53,513 nucleotides of DNA from Bacteroidales bacterium (GTDB lineage: Bacteria > Bacteroidota > Bacteroidia > Bacteroidales > UBA932). The stretch lies in NCBI GenBank assembly GCA_012744435.1, contig JAAYCA010000063.1, positions 1 through 53,513 of the forward strand, given 5' to 3'. Position numbers and translations under genes: made by a program. Below the pieces are notes generated by a model. That model was not told the DNA's origin, did not search any database, and worked only from the letters and a program-made list of their open reading frames with translations. The stretch's first letter is position 1. Every line of letters starts with the position of its first letter. Of this stretch, positions 9,148 through 16,934 are shown piece after piece.

Positions 9148-9567
9148 TTATTCGACATAATCCCGGCGGACGACGAACTTGGTCGCGATCGGGAGCTTGT
9201 TGGCGCCGAGGCGCATGGCCTCCTTGGCGGTCTCGAGGGACACGCCTTCGGCTTCGAAGATGATGCGGCCCGGGGTGATCGGAGCGACGAACGCATACGG
9301 ATCGCCCTTACCTTTACCCATACGGGTATCGAGCGGCTTCTTGGTGATCGGCTTCACAGGGAAGACGCGGATCCAGATCTGGCCCTCACGGTTCATCCGG
9401 CGGGAAATCGCCTGACGGGCGGCTTCGATCTGCTGGGCGGTCAGCCAGCAATTCTCAAGGGTCTTGATGCCGAAGGAACCGAAAGCGAGCTGGTTGCCAC
9501 GCTGGGAGTTACCCTTCATGCGGTTCTTCTGTTCCCTTCTAAATTTGGTTCTCTTAGGTTGTAACAT
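9148..9567 (-). CDS. rplP: 50S ribosomal protein L16 (uL16)
   Basis: Large-subunit protein at the A/P-site tRNA elbows. The product is 139 residues starting [19 protein letters not shown], the canonical N-terminus. [20 protein letters not shown] and [16 protein letters not shown] are diagnostic. In nearly all bacteria rpsC lies directly upstream. Here rpsC is about 10 kb away and rplP begins its own transcription unit, with a -7 box about 83 nt upstream. Confidence 0.98.
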   Translation of the reverse strand: MLQPKRTKFRREQKNRMKGNSQRGNQLAFGSFGIKTLENCWLTAQQIEAARQAISRRMNREGQIWIRVFPVKPITKKPLDTRMGKGKGDPYAFVAPITPGRIIFEAEGVSLETAKEAMRLGANKLPIATKFVVRRDYVE

Positions 9568-9649
9568 CTCAGTATTACTTTAAAATAAATATCATCTAAA
9601 ATCCTAAAAATCAGCGTTTTACGCGGTTATACGCCAGTTTTTGGGACTG

Positions 9650-9657
9650 CAAATTTA
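9650..9657 (-). promoter_or_regulatory. Promoter -7 box for the rplP-rpoA block
   Basis: TAAATTTG on the minus strand matches the Bacteroidota -7 consensus TAnnTTTG. It is followed by CAGTCCC, similar to the initially transcribed bases of the rpsL and rplC promoters. No good -33 TTTG is visible at 19-20 bp. It lies in the 310-nt gap (9568-9877) between rplP and the DUF4294 gene. The rest of that gap is AT-rich near rplP and shows nothing else recognisable. Confidence 0.6.
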
Positions 9658-9862
9658 GTAAAAATTATTGAAATACCATCATGTTTTACAAAATATTTCA
9701 AACTTTTTCGACACGGAATATGATATGTCAAACTTCCATTTTTCAAAGACTTACAGACTTTATTGAAAACTTTTTCCCTGCATTTTCGACCGACACGCCT
9801 ACCGCCTTCGGCCGAACGAGCCTTTCCTCCCCCGGCAGGTGGCGGCGTTGCACGAAATTTGC

Positions 9863-9870
9863 TACCTTTG
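9863..9870 (+). promoter_or_regulatory. Promoter -7 box for the DUF4294 gene
   Basis: TACCTTTG, 7 nt before the ATG at 9878. No convincing -33. The short distance implies little or no 5' untranslated region. Confidence 0.5.
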
Positions 9871-9877
9871 CGGCGAT

Positions 9878-10624
9878 ATGCAAGCGAAGGGGTTCATAGC
9901 GATCCTGCTGGCGGTAGCGGCCTGGACAGTCGCGGCCCCGGAGACGGGCGCTCAGTCGGAAACGGCCCGGGAGGCCCTTCGTGCCGCCCAGGGCTTCCGC
10001 CCCCTGCGCGGCGCGCCGATGTATTTCGAGCTGGACGAACATGGCGACACCGTGTTCATGGAGACGCTCGACCCCGTATGGATCTTCCCGAAGGGACGCC
10101 GGATGAGGGACGGCGACTGGCGGCAGTACTACAAACTCGTATTCAACTTCAACAAGGTCTATCCCTACGCGCTCGTGGGCCGCAAGCTGATGGCACAGGT
10201 GGACAGCACCATCGCCGCGGACGTAAGCAAGCGCTCCGAACGCACCCGCTACATCAACGATGTCGAAAAAGAGCTCTTCCGCCTGTTCGAGCAGGATATC
10301 CGCCACATGTCCATCAACCAGGGGCTCGTGCTGATGCGCCTGGTGGACCGCGAATGCGGCATGAGCGCCTTCAACATCATCAAGAGCTACGAAAGCGGAC
10401 TCGCCGCGAATTTCTGGCAGCTCGTCGCGCGGATTTTCTCCCAGAACCTCAAGACACGGTACGACCCCTCGAAAGGCGAAGACGCCAAAATCGAGGAACT
10501 TTGCAAGATCTGGGATTCCGGGCAGTGGGACGCCTTCTACTATTCCATCTTCCTGGAGCGTCCCGCACGCGCGGTCATTCAGCGGGAGACGCTGGAGAGT
10601 GAAGTTCGAAAGAAGAACCCGTAA
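9878..10624 (+). CDS. DUF4294 family exported protein
   Basis: The product is 248 residues with an N-terminal signal peptide (MQAKGFIAILLAVAAWTVAA, probable cleavage near GAQS). The family is Bacteroidota-specific and its function is unknown. Conserved-looking parts are DPVWIFPKGRRMRDGDWRQY, YYKLVFNFNKVYPYALVGRK and the CGMSAFNIIKSYESGLAANF region. An upstream start at 9839 is excluded because a -7 box lies between it and this ATG. Its 3' end overlaps the convergent lpxH-like gene by 50 bp. Probably periplasmic. Confidence 0.8.
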   Translation: MQAKGFIAILLAVAAWTVAAPETGAQSETAREALRAAQGFRPLRGAPMYFELDEHGDTVFMETLDPVWIFPKGRRMRDGDWRQYYKLVFNFNKVYPYALVGRKLMAQVDSTIAADVSKRSERTRYINDVEKELFRLFEQDIRHMSINQGLVLMRLVDRECGMSAFNIIKSYESGLAANFWQLVARIFSQNLKTRYDPSKGEDAKIEELCKIWDSGQWDAFYYSIFLERPARAVIQRETLESEVRKKNP

Positions 10625-11330
10625 ACAGGCCATAGGGCACGCCCCCGTCCAGCCAGTCCTTCAAGATGCAGAAGCGCGCCCCGGAAGGGAGCGCAAGGTC
10701 CACGGCGTCGTGGAAATGCCCGAACAGGAAGCAATCCACGCGGCGCTGCTGCGCGGTCTGTTCCGCAAAGCGGTACAGCGGCTCGTTCTCAGCCCGGAAA
10801 TGATAGGGCCTGTGTTGCTGGCGACCCCGCCGCGACATGCCCCGTGCAATGCTGAAAGCCAGCCGGGGATGCAGGGAGCTGAAGAGCCGCTGCATGAGAC
10901 GGCAGCTGAAAAGCCGGATCATCCACCGATAGCCCCGCGGGGCACCGCCCAGCAGGTCGCCGTGGCCCAGACAGAACACCATCCCGCCCAACTCCACGAA
11001 ATGCGGCTGTTCGAAACGGTGCATCCCCAGGCTCTCGAAATACGAATAGCTCCAGATATCGTGGTTGCCCCGGCAGAACCACACCTCCACGCCCAGGTCC
11101 ATCAGCCGGATCAGTTCCGCTATCACGCGCACCCCTTCGCGGGGCACCACGTCGCGGTATTCATGCCAGAAGTCCCAGATGTCTCCGAGCAGGTACAGGC
11201 GATCCGTCCGCTCCGCCGGAATTCCCTTCAGGAAGGACAGGAAACGCTCCTCCCGCTCCCGAGGGTCCCCCGTTTCCAGACCCAGGTGCACATCGGCGAC
11301 AAAATAGACCAGCTTCCGTTCCTCCATCAT
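10575..11330 (-). CDS. lpxH: UDP-2,3-diacylglucosamine diphosphatase-like metallophosphoesterase
   Basis: Predicted to cleave UDP-2,3-diacylglucosamine to lipid X in lipid A synthesis, at the cytoplasmic face of the inner membrane. The product is 251 residues. Calcineurin-like metal motifs are in order: DVHLG, GDIWDFW, GNHDIW, CLGHGDLL and GHFHDA. This set is typical of LpxH, although other Bacteroidota metallophosphatases are close relatives. The start (ATGATG at 11330) overlaps the uppP stop, indicating coupling. A much longer in-frame reading upstream is only a shadow of uppP. Confidence 0.82.
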   Translation of the reverse strand: MMEERKLVYFVADVHLGLETGDPREREERFLSFLKGIPAERTDRLYLLGDIWDFWHEYRDVVPREGVRVIAELIRLMDLGVEVWFCRGNHDIWSYSYFESLGMHRFEQPHFVELGGMVFCLGHGDLLGGAPRGYRWMIRLFSCRLMQRLFSSLHPRLAFSIARGMSRRGRQQHRPYHFRAENEPLYRFAEQTAQQRRVDCFLFGHFHDAVDLALPSGARFCILKDWLDGGVPYGLFTGSSFELHSPASPAE

Positions 11331-12133
11331 GCCAGGAATATCAACACGGCCAGGCCCACCAGGGCGCAATAAAGGCCGAACCACTTGAGCTTTGCCCTGC
11401 GTACCAGGGCGATCATGACCCGGCAGGCGAACAAGCCGGCCAGGAAGGCTGCCGCGAAACCGATCAGCAGCGGCAGCGCGCCGATCGACGAAGCGGCCAT
11501 TTCGCCGCCCACCAGGTCGAGGAAGGTCTCGCCGAGGATGGGCACCAGCACCATCAGGAAAGAGAACTGGGCCATGTGCTCCCGCTTCACCCCGCACAGC
11601 AGGCCGGTCGATATCGTCGCACCGGAACGGGACAGGCCGGGCAGCACGGCACAGGCCTGGCCGACCCCCACGGCGAGCGCCTGCCAGAACGAGATGCCAT
11701 TGCGCGTACGCACAGCGGCCGACTCCCCCTTCACGCCCGAGAAAAAGTCGGACAAGGTCAGCAAGACGGCGGTGACGATCAGGGCGATCCCCACCACCGG
11801 CAACGAGCTGAAGGCGGCCTCCACCTTGTCCTTGAAGAACATCCCCACCACGAAGACGGGAATCATCGACAGGCACAGCTTCGCGATATAATCCGTCTCA
11901 TCGTTGTATTTGAACCGGAACAGGCCGCAAAGCAGCTTCCATATCTCCTTCCGGAACACCACGATGGTCGCAAGGACCGTGGCGGCATGGACCGTGACTT
12001 CGAAGATCAGGTCGCCAGACGGCTCCACGCCCAGAAGGGCCTTGCCGATGGCCAGATGGCCGCTGCTGCTCACGGGAAGGAATTCGGTCAGACCCTGGAC
12101 CAGGCCCAGAATCAGCGCTTCAAACCACTCCAT
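11327..12133 (-). CDS. uppP: Undecaprenyl-diphosphatase (BacA/UppP)
   Basis: Integral membrane phosphatase recycling undecaprenyl diphosphate for peptidoglycan and other glycan synthesis. The product is 268 residues with about eight hydrophobic segments. Catalytic motifs are GLTEFLPVSSSGHL near residue 15 and PGLSRSGATISTGL near residue 175. The start MEWFEALILG is 1 nt after the DUF3098 stop; an upstream alternative would overlap that gene. Cluster order is ftsX-DUF3098-uppP-lpxH. Confidence 0.96.
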   Translation of the reverse strand: MEWFEALILGLVQGLTEFLPVSSSGHLAIGKALLGVEPSGDLIFEVTVHAATVLATIVVFRKEIWKLLCGLFRFKYNDETDYIAKLCLSMIPVFVVGMFFKDKVEAAFSSLPVVGIALIVTAVLLTLSDFFSGVKGESAAVRTRNGISFWQALAVGVGQACAVLPGLSRSGATISTGLLCGVKREHMAQFSFLMVLVPILGETFLDLVGGEMAASSIGALPLLIGFAAAFLAGLFACRVMIALVRRAKLKWFGLYCALVGLAVLIFLA

Positions 12134-12134
12134 G

Positions 12135-12374
12135 TCACTCCGCTTTTTTGTCTTTGCCCCTGAACGTCCCGACAATGGCCACGATCACGACGGCGATCCC
12201 CGCGACAATCACCACGGGCGCGGCCACCAGCCGCCGGAAATCGAACATGGCATAGTTGAACACCTGCGGATCCTTGCTCCCGCCGCCGATCATCAAGATA
12301 TATCCGGCAATCATCACGAGCACGCCCGCAATCATCAGTTTCAACCCCTTCGGGGAAATGGGCATCTTTTCCAT
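12135..12374 (-). CDS. DUF3098 family small membrane protein
   Basis: The product is 79 residues with two hydrophobic helices (GLKLMIAGVLVMIAGYILMI and VAAPVVIVAGIAVVIVAIVG) and a charged C-terminus. The family is found next to ftsX in Bacteroidota and its function is unknown. The start is the ATG at 12374, just after the ftsX stop; a TTG six bases upstream is a weaker option. Synteny suggests a role linked to FtsX or envelope growth. Confidence 0.85.
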   Translation of the reverse strand: MEKMPISPKGLKLMIAGVLVMIAGYILMIGGGSKDPQVFNYAMFDFRRLVAAPVVIVAGIAVVIVAIVGTFRGKDKKAE

Positions 12375-12376
12375 AA

Positions 12377-13255
12377 TCAATAATATAAATCATCCTTGGA
12401 CGCGGCGACCAGTTTGTTCACCACGAGCCAGGTGGAAATCACGCACAGCAGGATACCGGAGCCGACGACGATGCCGCACACGATCAGCAACTGCTTCAGT
12501 TCCACGAGGGAGGCCAGCTCCGGGAACGAACGGCGCAATCCCTCCATCAGGGCCCACAGCATCCCCACCGCCAGGAAGGAGGCGACCAGTCCCTGCAACA
12601 CCGCCGCCCGCACGAACGGCCGGCGGATGAAACCGCGCGTGGCGCCTACCAGCTTCATGGTGTGGATCGTGAAGCGGCGGGCGAAGACACTCACGCGCAC
12701 GGTGTTGTTGATCAGCACGAAAGAGATGAAGAGCAACAGCAGGATAAATACGCCGAGGATCATGGTGATCCGGGCCAGGTTGGTCGTCAGGGCCTGGACC
12801 AGCGACTGCTGCGCGCCCACATCCTCCACCAGCGGAGAAGCCTCCAGGGCCTTGGTCACGAGCGCCAGACTGTCCGGCTGAACGTATTCAGCATGCAGCG
12901 ACAGCTCCAGCGAAACCGGCACCGGGGATGTCTCGAACACGTCGAGGAAGTCCTCTCCCAGCATCGCTTTCAACTCTTCCGCCCCTTCTTCCTTGGAAAT
13001 AACGCGCACCGCGCGTACGTAAGGCCGGTCTGACAGGGTTGCGGCATAGTCCGCCGCCTGCGCCTCCGTGGCTTCGTCCACCAGCAGCACCGAGACCCGC
13101 ATGTTCTCCTTGAGGTAACGCGTCACGCTGCCGGCGTTGATGATCAGCAGGGCGGCGATGCCGGTGAGCAGCAGCACCAGGCTGATACTGATCACGCTGG
13201 AAAGGTATGCGTTGATGATGCGGCGACGCATCAGCTTCTTCTCCTGTCGGGGCAT
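12377..13255 (-). CDS. ftsX: Cell division protein FtsX
   Basis: Permease-like partner of the FtsE ATPase that transmits cytosolic signals to periplasmic peptidoglycan hydrolases. The product is 292 residues. One N-terminal membrane segment is followed by a periplasmic domain (~45-155) and the C-terminal FtsX fold with three more helices. RFTIHTMKLVGATRGFIRRPF is the cytosolic motif. ftsE is not adjacent. The gene starts 72 nt from the divergent GT5 gene and has its own -7 box. Confidence 0.95.
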   Translation of the reverse strand: MPRQEKKLMRRRIINAYLSSVISISLVLLLTGIAALLIINAGSVTRYLKENMRVSVLLVDEATEAQAADYAATLSDRPYVRAVRVISKEEGAEELKAMLGEDFLDVFETSPVPVSLELSLHAEYVQPDSLALVTKALEASPLVEDVGAQQSLVQALTTNLARITMILGVFILLLLFISFVLINNTVRVSVFARRFTIHTMKLVGATRGFIRRPFVRAAVLQGLVASFLAVGMLWALMEGLRRSFPELASLVELKQLLIVCGIVVGSGILLCVISTWLVVNKLVAASKDDLYY

Positions 13256-13274
13256 ATTCCACCATATTAGACCT

Positions 13275-13282
13275 CAAAGATA
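13275..13282 (-). promoter_or_regulatory. Promoter -7 box for the ftsX-uppP-lpxH operon
   Basis: TATCTTTG on the minus strand, 19 nt upstream of the ftsX ATG. No -33 TTTG at the right spacing. Confidence 0.5.
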
Positions 13283-13313
13283 ATGAAAAGACAAAGATTT
13301 GGAAAAAAATTCT

Positions 13314-13321
13314 TATCTTTG
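13314..13321 (+). promoter_or_regulatory. Promoter -7 box for the GT5 gene
   Basis: TATCTTTG, only 5 nt before the ATG at 13327. The transcript would start at or next to the initiation codon, so the message is probably leaderless. Confidence 0.6.
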
Positions 13322-13326
13322 TAGTT

Positions 13327-14145
13327 ATGAGTGATATCAAGCAAAGAATTCTTTTCGTCAACTCCGAGATTTTTCCTTATCTCCCGGAGTCGGATATCGC
13401 CCATATCGGACGCTACCTTCCGCAGGGCATCCAGGAGCGCAAGCGCGAGATCCGTTCGTTCATGCCCCGCTATGGCTGCATCAACGAACGCAAGAACCAG
13501 CTCCACGAGGTGATCCGCCTCTCCGGCATGAACATCATCGTCGGGGACGTAGACCGTCCGCTGATCATCAAGGTCGCCTCCATCTCCTCTGCGCGAATCC
13601 AGGTCTATTTCATCGACAACGAAGATTATTTCCGCCGCAAGCACACCTTCAGCGACGCCTCCGGCAAGTTCTTCGAAGACAATGACGAACGGGCCGTCTT
13701 CTTCGCCCGCGGCGTACTTGAGACCGTCAAGAAACTCCGCTGGGCCCCGGACGTAATCCACTGCCAGGGCTGGATCTCGCACATGGTCCCCGCCTACCTC
13801 AAGAAGGCCTACAAAGACGACCCCATCTTCTCCTCCAGCAAAGTCGTGCTCTCGCTGTATGACGACACGCCTTCGGCACCCTTCCATCCGGACTTCGCCC
13901 GGAAAGCGGTTTTCGGCGGCCTGTCCGTCAACGAACTGGCGCCCCTGGCAGAACCCACTGGCATAAATCTTGCTAAACTCGCCGTCCAGTACGCAGACGG
14001 CGTCATCCTGGGTGCGGAGAAGATCGAACCGGAGCTGACGGACTATGGCAAGTCGCTCGGCCTGCCGGTCCTCCCCTTCGACCGGAAAGCCCTCGAAGAC
14101 GGGAGCTACATGGATGCGTACTGCCGTTTTTATGATGAACTTTAA
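13327..14145 (+). CDS. Glycogen/starch synthase-like protein, GT5 N-terminal domain only
   Basis: The product is 272 residues and resembles only the N-terminal Rossmann domain of GT5 glycogen synthases (ILFVNSEIFPYLPESDIAHIG; VIHCQGWISHMVPAYLKKAY). Full-length GlgA is about 470-550 residues; the C-terminal ADP-glucose-binding domain is missing. The substrate motif KTGGL is not present. In Bacteroidales this short form typically stands beside DUF4270 and panC. The DUF4270 start follows immediately, so the two form an operon. Catalytic activity as a glycogen synthase is doubtful. Confidence 0.8.
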   Translation: MSDIKQRILFVNSEIFPYLPESDIAHIGRYLPQGIQERKREIRSFMPRYGCINERKNQLHEVIRLSGMNIIVGDVDRPLIIKVASISSARIQVYFIDNEDYFRRKHTFSDASGKFFEDNDERAVFFARGVLETVKKLRWAPDVIHCQGWISHMVPAYLKKAYKDDPIFSSSKVVLSLYDDTPSAPFHPDFARKAVFGGLSVNELAPLAEPTGINLAKLAVQYADGVILGAEKIEPELTDYGKSLGLPVLPFDRKALEDGSYMDAYCRFYDEL

Positions 14146-14146
14146 G

Positions 14147-15817
14147 ATGAAGACGAGACTCCTTGCATGGGTCGCAGCCCTTTTCTGCTGCCTTTCCTGC
14201 ATTGATACCAATACCACTCTCGGCGGCAACTTCGTGCCCGCCGCAGAAACCTACACGTTCTACACGACAGAATTTCCCATCGAGGACATCTCGATGCAGA
14301 TGGCCGACAACCTGTCCGGCTTTTCGGACTCGCGCATCACCATCGGCGCCATCCGGGACCAGGAATTCGGACTGACGACCCGCGCCAGCGCCTTCTCGCT
14401 GGTGCCCCTGTTCATGAACGACTTCAACATCGGCAAGAATCCGGTCTTCCAGAGTTTCCACTTTGCAGCGGCGCGCGACACCCTTTCCGTCCCGGCCGGA
14501 GACCAGCAGAACATCCTGCAGAAAGTCCGCGTGTACGAACTCGCCTCGGCCCTGGATTCGGAAACGGACGCCGACTGCAACAAGCCGCTCGCGCACCTTT
14601 CCCGGACGATCTCCCGCGGCACGCCCGTCTACGGCGGCACGGATTCCCTGTCCTTCAACTTCAGCGAAGAGTTCGGCACGAAGTACCTGCAGATCACGGC
14701 CGACGACGTCAAGGACATGAAGACCTACCTGTCCAGGTTCCCGGGCATCTATCTCGAAGTCGACGAACCTGACGGCGAGGGCGGCCGCATCAACATGCTC
14801 GACCTCCAGATGGGCTATGACAAGCAGAACAAGATCGTCACGGGCAACATCGCCACCCTGTTCTACTCCGCCGAATTCGACGGAGTGCGCAAGGACACGA
14901 CCCTGAATTTCTACTTCGGCGCCCCGGAATTCTTCGATCTGGACTCCCTGTTCAAGGCGTACGGCACCAACGGCAATACCGGCACCTTCCCGCAATACGC
15001 CCTCAACCTGACGGGACATGACACCCGCGACCGCACCGGAAAGGCGACGGACAAGATCTGGATCGAGGGCGGCGGCGGACTCAAACCCGTCATCCCCGCA
15101 CGCAGTCTCAAGCGGCAGGTGGAAGAAGCCATCGCCGCCGTCGGAGGCGATCCGCGCGACGCCGTCATCAACAAGGCCTCGCTGGTCTTCCCCTTCGAAT
15201 TCCCGGAAGACTATCAGCAGATGGTCTACTGGCCTTACCGCCTCTCCCCGACCTGCCGCATCGTCACCGATTCGGGGACGTCCTTCATGGGGCTGTCCGA
15301 CTCCGGATCCGAATCCGAGAACCAGGGCGACATCGACCGTTCCCTGCTCATCTATGCCCCGGACATCACCTTCCATATGCAGGAGATCCTCAAGGTTGAC
15401 GAGAGCCTGCCGGACAAGGCCAGCACAAAGTACATGGAAGCCGGCAACTATGACGTCTGGCTGCTGGTCATGGCCAAGGAGAAAGTCACCAACGTCAGCG
15501 CCACCAGCGAGGAAACCCAGCAGATGCTGGACTACTATGCCTACAGCAGCTATTACAACGACGGCCTGTACGGCGGCTATGGCGGATACGGGGGTTACGG
15601 ATACGGCGGATACGGGGGCTATGGCTACGGTTACGGCTACAACAACTACTACACGTACGCCATGTACGCCCAGCAGGCCCGGATGGTCCAGACCTCAACC
15701 AGCCAGAGCATCAAGCTGGACAGGGACCGTTTCTACTGCGCAGCGCTCAACGGCCCGCAAGGCGGCGCCCAGGTCCCGACCTTGCGGCTGACCTTCGCCC
15801 TCCCCAACGAGGAATAA
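14147..15817 (+). CDS. DUF4270 lipoprotein with Gly-Tyr repeat tract
   Basis: The product is 556 residues starting MKTRLLAWVAALFCCLSC. The lipobox-like LSC predicts a lipoprotein in the outer envelope. The family is Bacteroidota-specific and uncharacterised. The body is rich in beta-strand-like segments, and a 24-residue tract made only of Gly and Tyr lies near the C-terminus (residues 475-498). An earlier in-frame start at 14045 overlaps the GT5 gene and gives no signal peptide, so the ATG at 14147 is preferred. It ends at a bidirectional terminator shared with acpP. Confidence 0.85.
   Translation: MKTRLLAWVAALFCCLSCIDTNTTLGGNFVPAAETYTFYTTEFPIEDISMQMADNLSGFSDSRITIGAIRDQEFGLTTRASAFSLVPLFMNDFNIGKNPVFQSFHFAAARDTLSVPAGDQQNILQKVRVYELASALDSETDADCNKPLAHLSRTISRGTPVYGGTDSLSFNFSEEFGTKYLQITADDVKDMKTYLSRFPGIYLEVDEPDGEGGRINMLDLQMGYDKQNKIVTGNIATLFYSAEFDGVRKDTTLNFYFGAPEFFDLDSLFKAYGTNGNTGTFPQYALNLTGHDTRDRTGKATDKIWIEGGGGLKPVIPARSLKRQVEEAIAAVGGDPRDAVINKASLVFPFEFPEDYQQMVYWPYRLSPTCRIVTDSGTSFMGLSDSGSESENQGDIDRSLLIYAPDITFHMQEILKVDESLPDKASTKYMEAGNYDVWLLVMAKEKVTNVSATSEETQQMLDYYAYSSYYNDGLYGGYGGYGGYGYGGYGGYGYGYGYNNYYTYAMYAQQARMVQTSTSQSIKLDRDRFYCAALNGPQGGAQVPTLRLTFALPNEE
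15569..15640 (+). repeat. Gly-Tyr coding repeat (24 residues)
   Basis: 72 bases encode only Gly and Tyr, in GGY and GY units, inside the DUF4270 gene. Codons are mixed (TAC/TAT; GGC/GGA/GGG), so the repeat is conserved at protein level rather than being a recent DNA expansion. Confidence 0.9.
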
Positions 15818-15821
15818 AATA

Positions 15822-15847
15822 AAACCGGCCCCCGCGGGGGTCGGTTT
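15822..15847. terminator. Bidirectional intrinsic terminator, DUF4270/acpP
   Basis: An eleven-pair stem (AAACCGGCCCC with its complement, one G-T pair) around a CGCG loop, flanked by A-rich and T-rich runs. It lies between the convergent DUF4270 and acpP genes. Confidence 0.85.
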
Positions 15848-15872
15848 GCTGTAAATAATTTCTTCTCGGAAA

Positions 15873-16115
15873 TCAGGCGATCTTCTCGGCCACTTTGTCA
15901 CAGGCGTCCTTGACGGTCGCAATCGTGCTGGTCTCCTCATCGGGAATCTTGATACCGAACACCTTCTCGAACTCCATAAGAAGCTCCAAGGTGTCAAGGG
16001 AATCAGCACCCAGGTCATTGGTAAAGTTAGCGGTCTCAGTCACCTCGGAAGGCTCTACGCCAAGCTTGTCGACGATGATCGCTTTCACTTTTTCTACGAT
16101 TTCAGCGTATTCCAT
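15873..16115 (-). CDS. acpP: Acyl carrier protein
   Basis: The main ACP of fatty acid synthesis, 80 residues and strongly acidic. The phosphopantetheine serine is in [15 protein letters not shown] (helix II start). It has its own promoter upstream and a terminator downstream, so it forms a single-gene unit. The usual fabF neighbour is absent. A second, longer ACP with a different context is encoded at 39134. Confidence 0.96.
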   Translation of the reverse strand: MEYAEIVEKVKAIIVDKLGVEPSEVTETANFTNDLGADSLDTLELLMEFEKVFGIKIPDEETSTIATVKDACDKVAEKIA

Positions 16116-16169
16116 AACGAATTTAGATATTAAGGTTTTATTAGTACAATCGTTTTGTCAAAATCCGTG

Positions 16170-16200
16170 CAAAGTTACTAAAAAAAATAACATTAGCAAA
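16170..16200 (-). promoter_or_regulatory. acpP promoter
   Basis: Minus-strand -33 TTTG (16200-16197), 19-bp spacer, and -7 TAACTTTG (16177-16170), a near-perfect Bacteroidota promoter. It leaves a leader of roughly 50 nt. It lies directly after the pnuC stop. Confidence 0.8.
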
Positions 16201-16202
16201 AC

Positions 16203-16934
16203 CTACTTTTCTTCTCTGCTAAGGGCAAGCCATATGCGGAGGCCGTTGAGCGAGTTGAGCAGGTAGAAACTGTATTTCACTACATAGATCAGGGCATAGG
16301 AGGAATCGGGCGACTCCCTCAGGGTCAGGACCCACATCACGACGGAGGCGATATTGACCCCGATCCAGAAGATCCATTGCTCCATATAGGCCGTCGAGAG
16401 GAGCAGCTGTCCCAGGATATTGCACATCATCGAGAGCGCATCCATCAGCACCAGCCAGCGGATCACGCCGGCGGCTTCCGTCTTGTCCAGGGCGCACAGG
16501 ATGAAGTAGGCGGCCAGCAGCCCCACCAGGAAGAGGGAGCCGAAGAGCAGCCACTTGCGGCTGTCCAGCCGGCGGGCGTGCACCCGTTCGCCGTCGGAGG
16601 CTCCGCGTTTGCGCCACTGCAGATAGCCGACAAACTGCATCGGCAGGAAGTACAGCAGGTGCAGGGCGGCATTGCCGTATTTCGCCCCCGTCAGGCACAT
16701 CACGCCGTAGATTGACACGTCGATCAGTCCGAACAGGAATGTCAGGATGCGCCCGTTGGCCGAGAACACCGTGCTCAGCACCCCCATCAGCGAGCCGAAA
16801 GCCGCCACGACCAGCATGACCCGGCCGCTGCCGGCATCCTGGAACTTGATGGCCGTCACCACGACGGTCACGATGGTCATCCCGATAAGGATGAAGGCAT
16901 TGAATAACTTGTTGAAAATCTCGTATCTAGCCAT
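16203..16934 (-). CDS. pnuC: PnuC-family nicotinamide riboside-type transporter
   Basis: Inner-membrane facilitator for nicotinamide riboside or a related vitamin. The product is 243 residues with about seven to eight hydrophobic segments. Family-like parts are FLFGLIDVSIYGVMCLTGAKYGN, the FLPMQFVGYLQWRKRG loop and the C-terminal YALIYVVKYSFYLLNSLNG. The start (ATG at 16934) overlaps the uvrC stop by 8 nt, so translation is coupled. Without a riboswitch or thiamine genes the exact substrate cannot be fixed. Confidence 0.82.
   Translation of the reverse strand: MARYEIFNKLFNAFILIGMTIVTVVVTAIKFQDAGSGRVMLVVAAFGSLMGVLSTVFSANGRILTFLFGLIDVSIYGVMCLTGAKYGNAALHLLYFLPMQFVGYLQWRKRGASDGERVHARRLDSRKWLLFGSLFLVGLLAAYFILCALDKTEAAGVIRWLVLMDALSMMCNILGQLLLSTAYMEQWIFWIGVNIASVVMWVLTLRESPDSSYALIYVVKYSFYLLNSLNGLRIWLALSREEK

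Noticed and set aside
11331..11876. N-terminal extension of the lpxH-like gene
   Set aside because: It is a shadow of uppP. The metallophosphatase domain begins at 11330, right at the uppP stop.
14003..15376. A 457-codon open frame antisense to the DUF4270 gene
   Set aside because: It shadows a gene with signal peptide, promoter context and terminator.
16116..16202. Riboswitch controlling pnuC
   Set aside because: This gap lies downstream of pnuC and carries the acpP promoter; upstream of pnuC there is no gap because it overlaps uvrC.
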